DNA of 64,000 bases from Leptidea sinapis (lineage: Eukaryota > Arthropoda > Insecta > Lepidoptera > Pieridae). The stretch's first letter is position 1, and every line of letters begins with the position of its first letter. The notes below the pieces were generated by a model. It saw only the letters and a program-made list of their open reading frames with translations, did no database searches and was not told the origin of the DNA. The position numbers and the translations under genes were made by a program. The stretch is taken from contig NC_066272.1 in the NCBI RefSeq assembly GCF_905404315.1, positions 682,001 to 746,000 on the forward strand, written 5' to 3'. Below, in pieces: positions 57,071 to 64,000 of the stretch.

Positions 57071-57478
57071 CTTGTTCGAGATGCCTACTAAAAAAAAAAA
57101 AAAAAAGTTTGGTGTCAAACTGGGGGTTTTGATGTATTTCCGAGCGATTGCGCTGATCCGTTTTTCGATATCTCTTATAGTTTCAAAGTTAGCTTTTTAA
57201 GTTAAACAGATCAATACTCATTACTAATCAGTGGTAATTAACCTAATGATTGGTGAGCGACTCAATGTCGATTCTTTGAAAGTGATAGATGTAATTAGTA
57301 AATTACCTCTCACATTCGTTGCTACGATTAAAACGACAGTTTTGTGTTGTGTTTATTATTGAGTTAACAGATGATATAAATAAAGTATATAATAAAACAT
57401 CGTTGCAGATTGTATCATTTTAAAAATATTTGATGAAATCATTCAAACTCTTCTTATTAAACTTAAAGTATAGATACA

Positions 57479-57775
57479 TTAAACAGTACTCTCAACACAT
57501 GCTGCGGTAAATAAATTCTTTACTCTTGTAGTTTTGTAGATATACTTTCTGCAATTGCTTTGTAAAAACCTCAGCTGGCATCCCTGAGTTGGACGATCAT
57601 ATGAATTGAAGTATTGTCCAATACCCTGCTCACCAATGTGTATTGCAACCCAGTGAGAGCCTGGCTTATTTTCACTATCTACATTGCTGACAATATAACA
57701 GGGCGTTACAACGTATATCGACAATCGGTTTGCTGCGTAAACATTATTTTGAATACTGAGATCAATTTTATTCAA
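57479..57775 (-). pseudogene. Polinton/Maverick adenain-like cysteine protease remnant
   Basis: The 98-codon frame contains GSHWVAIHI (residues 39-47; His41 at the catalytic His position of adenovirus-type C5 proteases), a YFNSYDRP segment (F-D-S-Y-G in relatives), RKYIYKTTRVKNLFTAAC and a Cys at 93 in the position of the nucleophile. In relatives a Gln seven residues before the Cys builds the oxyanion hole; here it is Lys86. After Cys93 the expected C-G-x-x-C continuation is lost and a stop follows, so the fold is truncated. Such proteases mature capsid proteins in Polintons and adintoviruses. The decayed polymerase nearby supports a common origin. The start ATG is uncertain. A 67-codon plus-strand frame is its shadow. 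Confidence 0.75.
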
Positions 57776-58437
57776 ATAATTCTGTATCTCGATTGTATTC
57801 GTATTACCTTAGAATAATGTATTTAAAAGTTATTGGATTACAACTTACAATAAAACAAAACATCATTTTAAGTACATATTTAATTTCAAAATGATAAGGC
57901 AATATAGTAGTAAGTTTAACTAAAACGACTACACACCCTTACAAACAATCAATTCAAACAAAAAATCAATCAAACGATCATACATAAACATAACTGTGGT
58001 AATCTACTGAAATATTATGATTTTTATCAATTTTATTGTACAAGAGCTTACTCAAAACGAACTTTGATTTATGAAATATGTAACTTGAGTTAAGTGATAA
58101 AGCTCTTTGTCATTTTCTTAATGTAACAAATTTTGGGATAAATAAAATACACTCCTCCTCATCCACATCCACACATCTCCTCATCGGGTCATTAATTATT
58201 TTTAGTATTAGTTTAAGATTTTTCTTCCGCCAAACATATTATAGAGATCAGGTAGTTATATCTTGAAACTAATTGACATGGTTGAGATTGTATAAAGGTT
58301 TCATTTCATCAAAGCATCAGGTGATTTAGATACAATTTGTGTCACTGACACTATTCAAAAATATTATAAAATTATTTACGAAAACTGATTTTCCACACCC
58401 ACACACAATGCACCCTCTACTACAAAAAGGGTTCATA
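57776..58437. other. No gene recognised between protease and palindrome
   Basis: AT-rich DNA. It may be decayed Polinton sequence, but no capsid, ATPase or integrase motif can be read in any frame. Confidence 0.4.
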
Positions 58438-60350
58438 TAATATAATGAGACTATTTATTGTTAAACTACCATTTATTGATTATATTTAAATAGAACAATC
58501 TTTAAGTAAAACAATATACAGTATCTACATCATAACTTACTCCACAAGTTATATATCTAAATAAAAGATGTATCTACTCTCATTCTTTTCAAAAAAATAA
58601 TTCAAACTTAAAACTTATATAACATTTATTTTATTTTATGATGACTCCAAGCTAAGGTATCAATATAATTTGCTTAAATATACTGTTTGGTATGACAAAC
58701 TAGATTTATTTATGCTTTATTGACTTAAGTCTATGCATTGAACAATATTCATTCTTATTTTTAAATAGGCACTATTCATTTTCATATACTTACTTAGTAA
58801 CACTTATAAAATTTGGAGTTGCATTTTCCCGCAACATCTTACACATATCTATCTAAGTCCTAGGAATTCATTAAATATGTTAACTTTGTTCCATCTTTAA
58901 AATAGCCTAACTATTATTATTTTATATATTGAGTTTTAGATAACAAAATATTTTTTCTGCATTGTCAGATGTTTCGAAACGCAAGTAAATCAGGTTTTAT
59001 ATCTCTTTAAAAATTTATACATTAAAATATAAGTATCAGTGTACAATAATTTTGATATATTTCGAAACTTATTTAACATATAGTTATAGTATAAGTCATC
59101 GTATTAGAGTTTTAGAAATATCCAATATACCTGCAATATACCAAATAAATATGATTATTGAGGAACAATTTAGTATTTTGTAATTGAACTGCAACCAATT
59201 TTCATTTTAAAATAGATAAACTTTGGAATTCTATCTTGGCAATTAAATCATACAGTGCAATTATACATTTACTCTTTTTTTCAATATTTTCCATTGTTAT
59301 TTAAATATTTGAGGTATTCATTAATTTATAAGAATCTTTTCGAAATCAGATGTAGGTAGCTTGCATGTTTGTATTTAAATCTATGTAATTTTGTAACCAT
59401 GCGCTTTGTTTGAATTTTAAAATTCTATGATTTTTTTATAATGAGACGATTTATTGTTAAACTACCATTTATTGATTATATTTAAATATAAAAATTTATA
59501 AATAAAACAATATACTGTACCTACATCATAACTTACTCCACAAGTTATATATCTAATCTATTATTTTCAAAAAAATAATTAAACCTTAAAACTTATATAA
59601 TATTTATTTTATTTTATGATGACTCCAAGCTAAGGTATTAATATAATTTGCTTAGATATACCGTTTGGTATGACAAACTAGATTTATTTATTCGTTGAGT
59701 GAAAATATTATGCTTTATTGACTTAAATCTATGCATTGAACAATATTCATTCTTATTTTCAACATCTAATACATACGTTTAGATCTAAGTCCTAGGAATT
59801 CATTAAATATGTTAACTTTGTTTTCATCTTTATAATTATCGTACCGTACTTCTTTTTATTGACTTTTGGGTAGCAAAAAAATTTTTCTGCAGTCAGAGGT
59901 TTTGAAACGCAAATGTAAATCAGGTTTTATATCTGTTTAAAATTTTTATATATTAAACTATCAGTATCAGTGTACAATCATTTTAATTTATTTCGAAACT
60001 AATTTAACTAGTGAAAGTCATCGCATTAGAGTTTTAGAAATTTTCAATATATAAAATCCCAACTAAATAGGTTTATTGAAGAACAATTTAGTTTTTCGTA
60101 ATTGAACTGCAACCAAATTTTCATTTTAAAATAGATAAACTATGGAATTCTATCTTGGCAATTAAATCTTGTACAATTTTACATTTAATCTTTTTTCAAT
60201 ATTGTCCATTGTTCTTTATACATTGAGTTATTCATTAATTTATAAAAATCTTCGAAATCAGATGTAGGTAGCTTGTTTATGCATGCTTGTATTTAAATCT
60301 ATGTAATATTTTAACCATGAGCTTTGTTTGAATTTTAAAATTCTATGAAT
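58438..60350 (-). repeat. Direct duplication of about 0.9-1.0 kb in the left arm
   Basis: 58438-59428 and 59440-60350 are direct repeats, both running from TTTATTGTTAAACTACCATT to TTGAATTTTAAAATTCTATG. They differ by many substitutions and small indels (for example, a stretch at about 58740-58860 is shortened in the second copy). Each covers the palm and C-terminal part of PolB. The mirrored pair in the right arm is 62157-63067 and 63079 to beyond the window end. Confidence 0.9.
58842..59428 (-). pseudogene. Second partial PolB copy, left arm
   Basis: Mirror image of 63079-63665. It contains the same palm and C-terminal PolB segment as the neighbouring copy but is more decayed: motif C reads YTDTYI in place of YTDTDS. 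It arose by the direct duplication in the arm. Confidence 0.75.
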
Positions 60351-60687
60351 ATTTTGTTTTTTTCTGTGGGTGAGACATTGCTTTAAATTTCTAAAGTAAA
60401 TGACATATGTATTTTTATTACGAAGGTTTGGAACAAATTTTATGCTTTTTGTATCATCAATACTTACATTTTATATTCTCGGGGCATAAGGATAGGTCAG
60501 AATGTAAATCATGCAGTTCAATTGAATATTCTTGGTCTACTTCCAAAATAAAACCAAAATCAAAATCATCCGGAACATCAAAATCTGTAGGGACATCTAC
60601 CCGTTCAAAACCTTCTGTAGGAAGGAATCGAGATATAGCCCATCCGTAATGGTTATTAGCATCAAAATAAGTTATAAACGACTTTCG
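59766..60687 (-). pseudogene. Polinton PolB fragment, left-arm copy
   Basis: Mirror image of 61820-62741. On the minus strand it contains the motif A region (Asp codon at about 60661-60663), the following segment, motif C (YTDTDS at about 59951-59974) and the later GLRSK block, in several frames. It begins abruptly at 60687 without the exonuclease part, so it is the secondary copy of the inverted duplication. The frame at 60457-60747 is open for 96 codons, but its first 20 codons lie outside the arm and are not PolB. A plus-strand frame at 60407 is antisense. Confidence 0.85.
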
Positions 60688-61157
60688 TAGTTTCATCTTA
60701 CAATAAGTACTCAATAAAATGTTAGAAATATTTTTTTTCTTGAACAAAATCAGTGTGCAGCCTAAATTAACGTAAAAAATTGTAATCTAACTGATTTCTC
60801 AAATATATATCATATCATTTTTGATAGAGTTCAAAAACATTTCTGGTGATTCGAATGTTTGTAATTTGTAAGATTTACTTACTCTTAATTTAATATGAAG
60901 TTATTCTATTACAAAAAGCTGATCATTAACTGTGACGTTTTAAAAGTAATATATAATTGCATTACGTTATTTTTATATAGGTTACTTGTAAGATGATTTG
61001 AATAATATCTTTTCCGTTGTTCATGCATTAAAATCTATTGAAAAAGTAATTGATATTATTCCACAAACGTAAGAAAAATACAAGGCATTCACAAAAATTA
61101 TAAAAATAAATAATCGTAAAATTCAACTGACATGTTGATTCGTTTAAATTTTTTCCA
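60688..61157. other. Left part of palindrome spacer
   Basis: AT-rich DNA. A possible continuation of the PolB N-terminal region to the left of 61158 could not be read with confidence. Nothing else is supported. Confidence 0.4.
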
Positions 61158-62741
61158 TTCAGTTTAGACAAACTTGTCAAATATTTGAAGGAAGAACAAT
61201 TTCAAAATTTAAGACTAAATTTTCCAAATAATAATAATTTTTTACGTCTCAGAAAAAAAGAATTGATCCATTTGAATTTATAACACCACACGATTGCTTA
61301 AAACTTTCAGAACTCCATGATCGTGATATATTTTACAATACAGTTACCGACACACATATTTCCGATGAAGATTATAAGTTAGATAATTCAGATTTATATC
61401 TTAAAATCAATGTTTCACTTAAAACAAAATATGTATTTGAAAATTTCCCAGCTCTATGTTTACAGACATAATATGGTCTAGATACAGCACATTATTATAC
61501 AGCGCTTGGGTTAAGTTGGGGTGCTATGTTAAAATGCACAAAAATTAAATTAGAATTACTTTAGGGCTTTGAACAAATAGCTTTTATTGGATCGGGTATT
61601 TGAGACTGTATATCTCAATGTAGGAATCGTTATAAAAAAGCGAATTTAAACAATTAAGTATAGGTTTGTAATACTATAAAAAGAAACCACTGAAATATTT
61701 GCATGTCTCTCAAGACGAAACATGTGCCTACTCTTAAATTTGTAACGACTTTACTTGTGAATATTTCTGGCAAATAAAGAACTTTGACTTTGACTATGCG
61801 AGAACAGGACAAAGAAAAACGAAAGTCGTTTATAACTTATTTTGATGCTAATAACCATTACGGATGGGCTATATCTCGATTCCTTCCTACAGAAGGTTTT
61901 GAACGGGTAGATGTCCCTACAGATTTTGATGTTCCGGATGATTTTGATTTTGGTTTTATTTTGGAAGTAGACCAAGAATATTCAATTGAACTGCATGATT
62001 TACATTCTGACCTATCCTTATGCCCCGAGAATATAAAATGTAAGTATTGATGATACAAAAAGCATAAAATTTGTTCCAAACCTTCGTAATAAAAATACAT
62101 ATGTCATTTACTTTAGAAATTTAAAGCAATGTCTCACCCACAGAAAAAAACAAAATATTCATAGAATTTTAAAATTCAAACAAAGCTCATGGTTAAAATA
62201 TTACATAGATTTAAATACAAGCATGCATAAACAAGCTACCTACATCTGATTTCGAAGATTTTTATAAATTAATGAATAACTCAATGTATAAAGAACAATG
62301 GACAATATTGAAAAAAGATTAAATGTAAAATTGTACAAGATTTAATTGCCAAGATAGAATTCCATAGTTTATCTATTTTAAAATGAAAATTTGGTTGCAG
62401 TTCAATTACGAAAAACTAAATTGTTCTTCAATAAACCTATTTAGTTGGGATTTTATATATTGAAAATTTCTAAAACTCTAATGCGATGACTTTCACTAGT
62501 TAAATTAGTTTCGAAATAAATTAAAATGATTGTACACTGATACTGATAGTTTAATATATAAAAATTTTAAACAGATATAAAACCTGATTTACATTTGCGT
62601 TTCAAAACCTCTGACTGCAGAAAAATTTTTTTGCTACCCAAAAGTCAATAAAAAGAAGTACGGTACGATAATTATAAAGATGAAAACAAAGTTAACATAT
62701 TTAATGAATTCCTAGGACTTAGATCTAAACGTATGTATTAG
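61158..62741 (+). pseudogene. Polinton/Maverick family-B DNA polymerase, decayed
   Basis: This is the protein-primed PolB that would copy the element's linear genome. From 61158 the spacer encodes PFSLDKLVKYLKEEQF, then (after a frameshift near 61258) ITPHDCLKLSEL, ISDEDYKL and LDTAHYYTALGLSW up to a stop at 61657, interrupted by several in-frame stops. This is the region between the exonuclease and the palm. The residues equivalent to the D-V-L-L-L-A-D exonuclease block are lost. A LINE tail then interrupts it. In the arm, FDANNHYGW (Asp at 61844) is motif A, followed by an open stretch to 62050. More frames carry HRILKFKQSSWL and NIEKRLNVKL, LYTDTDSLIY at 62530-62559 is motif C, and NEFLGLRSK lies near 62700. 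Catalytic Asp residues of motifs A and C remain, but at least six frame breaks make it non-functional. Confidence 0.85.
61725..61795 (+). mobile_element. LINE or SINE 3' tail inside PolB
   Basis: CTTTACTTGTGAATATTTCT then GGCAAATAAAGAACTTTGAC ends in two TTTGAC repeats. It lies between the RYKKAN segment and motif A of PolB, where relatives have continuous coding. It resembles the terminus of a retroelement inserted before or during decay. Confidence 0.5.
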
Positions 62742-63078
62742 ATGTTGAAAATAAGAATGAATATTGTTCAATGCATAGATTTAAGTCAATAAAGCATAAT
62801 ATTTTCACTCAACGAATAAATAAATCTAGTTTGTCATACCAAACGGTATATCTAAGCAAATTATATTAATACCTTAGCTTGGAGTCATCATAAAATAAAA
62901 TAAATATTATATAAGTTTTAAGGTTTAATTATTTTTTTGAAAATAATAGATTAGATATATAACTTGTGGAGTAAGTTATGATGTAGGTACAGTATATTGT
63001 TTTATTTATAAATTTTTATATTTAAATATAATCAATAAATGGTAGTTTAACAATAAATCGTCTCATTATAAAAAAATC

Positions 63079-63665
63079 ATAGAATTTTAAAATTCAAACA
63101 AAGCGCATGGTTACAAAATTACATAGATTTAAATACAAACATGCAAGCTACCTACATCTGATTTCGAAAAGATTCTTATAAATTAATGAATACCTCAAAT
63201 ATTTAAATAACAATGGAAAATATTGAAAAAAAGAGTAAATGTATAATTGCACTGTATGATTTAATTGCCAAGATAGAATTCCAAAGTTTATCTATTTTAA
63301 AATGAAAATTGGTTGCAGTTCAATTACAAAATACTAAATTGTTCCTCAATAATCATATTTATTTGGTATATTGCAGGTATATTGGATATTTCTAAAACTC
63401 TAATACGATGACTTATACTATAACTATATGTTAAATAAGTTTCGAAATATATCAAAATTATTGTACACTGATACTTATATTTTAATGTATAAATTTTTAA
63501 AGAGATATAAAACCTGATTTACTTGCGTTTCGAAACATCTGACAATGCAGAAAAAATATTTTGTTATCTAAAACTCAATATATAAAATAATAATAGTTAG
63601 GCTATTTTAAAGATGGAACAAAGTTAACATATTTAATGAATTCCTAGGACTTAGATAGATATGTG
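63079..63665 (+). pseudogene. Second partial PolB copy, right arm
   Basis: Starts with ATAGAATTTTAAAATTCAAA like the first copy at 62160. It carries HRILKFKQSAWLQNYIDLN, NIEKKSK and ENLVAV-equivalent segments, then a damaged motif C (LYTDTYILMY near 63462) and a NEFLGLR-equivalent block. It is more diverged than the first copy and lacks motif A. Frames are broken throughout. Confidence 0.75.
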
Positions 63666-64000
63666 TAAGATGTTGCGGGAAAATGCAACTCCAAATTTTA
63701 TAAGTGTTACTAAGTAAGTATATGAAAATGAATAGTGCCTATTTAAAAATAAGAATGAATATTGTTCAATGCATAGACTTAAGTCAATAAAGCATAAATA
63801 AATCTAGTTTGTCATACCAAACAGTATATTTAAGCAAATTATATTGATACCTTAGCTTGGAGTCATCATAAAATAAAATAAATGTTATATAAGTTTTAAG
63901 TTTGAATTATTTTTTTGAAAAGAATGAGAGTAGATACATCTTTTATTTAGATATATAACTTGTGGAGTAAGTTATGATGTAGATACTGTATATTGTTTTA

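Larger units (their letters stand above)
58507..64000. repeat. Giant inverted repeat, arms at least 2,181 bp
   Basis: 58507-60687 and 61820-64000 are reverse complements. Every position x matches 122507 minus x at both ends and at all internal points compared, so there is no net indel, and I saw no substitution in the stretches checked. The spacer is 1,132 bp (60688-61819). The right arm runs off the window; sequence left of 58507 down to about 58438 resembles more of the same arm, so the true arm is probably longer. The arms contain decayed PolB coding sequence in opposite orientations. Confidence 0.95.

Noticed and set aside
60407..60649. 80-codon Ser/Lys-rich protein, repeated at 61858-62100 on the other strand
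   Set aside because: It is antisense to the PolB motif A segment, and the duplication is just the palindrome.

Overview
The window looks like AT-rich intergenic or intronic DNA from an insect nuclear genome, most likely a moth or butterfly. The basis is the mix of short, decayed transposable elements whose sequences I recognise as typical of Lepidoptera: several non-LTR retrotransposon tails, Helitron-like elements with A|TC...CTAG|T borders, a DD37D (maT-type) mariner transposase and a dispersed repeat built around GCCGTAGCTAGTGAAATTAC. I found no convincing host gene, no rRNA and no functional tRNA. The longer open reading frames are transposon remnants, antisense shadows of them, or chance frames in AT-rich DNA. 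Family names come from recognition by eye, not from a search.

Layout. 0-5 kb: a Tc1-like transposase end, a Helitron-like element and a 5'-truncated LINE with a CA microsatellite. 5-17 kb: mostly unrecognised AT-rich DNA with scattered repeats, two diverged GC-richer repeat copies, a tRNA-like SINE piece and LINE tails. 17.9-18.35 kb: a LINE 3' end flanked by a 14-bp target-site duplication. 18.9-26.5 kb: two copies of one terminal-inverted-repeat element. One carries a nested foldback and the other a 17-unit, 42-bp tandem array made from its own end. Between them lies a 763-bp mariner-type foldback element. 26.5-46 kb: repeats and small MITEs in featureless DNA. 46.6-57 kb: two defective copies of a DD37D mariner-like transposon, a 532-bp TIR element, a 1.9-kb inverted-repeat structure with another palindrome nested inside, a 137-bp-arm palindrome and a LINE reverse transcriptase 3' fragment.

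The most striking region is 57.5-64 kb. It holds decayed pieces of a Polinton/Maverick-type element: an adenovirus-type cysteine protease remnant and a protein-primed family-B DNA polymerase. The polymerase sits in a giant inverted repeat with arms of at least 2,181 bp that look identical wherever I compared them, a 1,132-bp spacer, and a right arm that runs off the window. The polymerase reading frame is old and broken, so near-identical arms imply recent inverted duplication, gene conversion or an assembly artefact. Inside each arm the 3' half of the polymerase is also duplicated in tandem, with clear divergence between the two copies. None of these genes appears able to work; the region is a record of repeated transposon insertion and decay.
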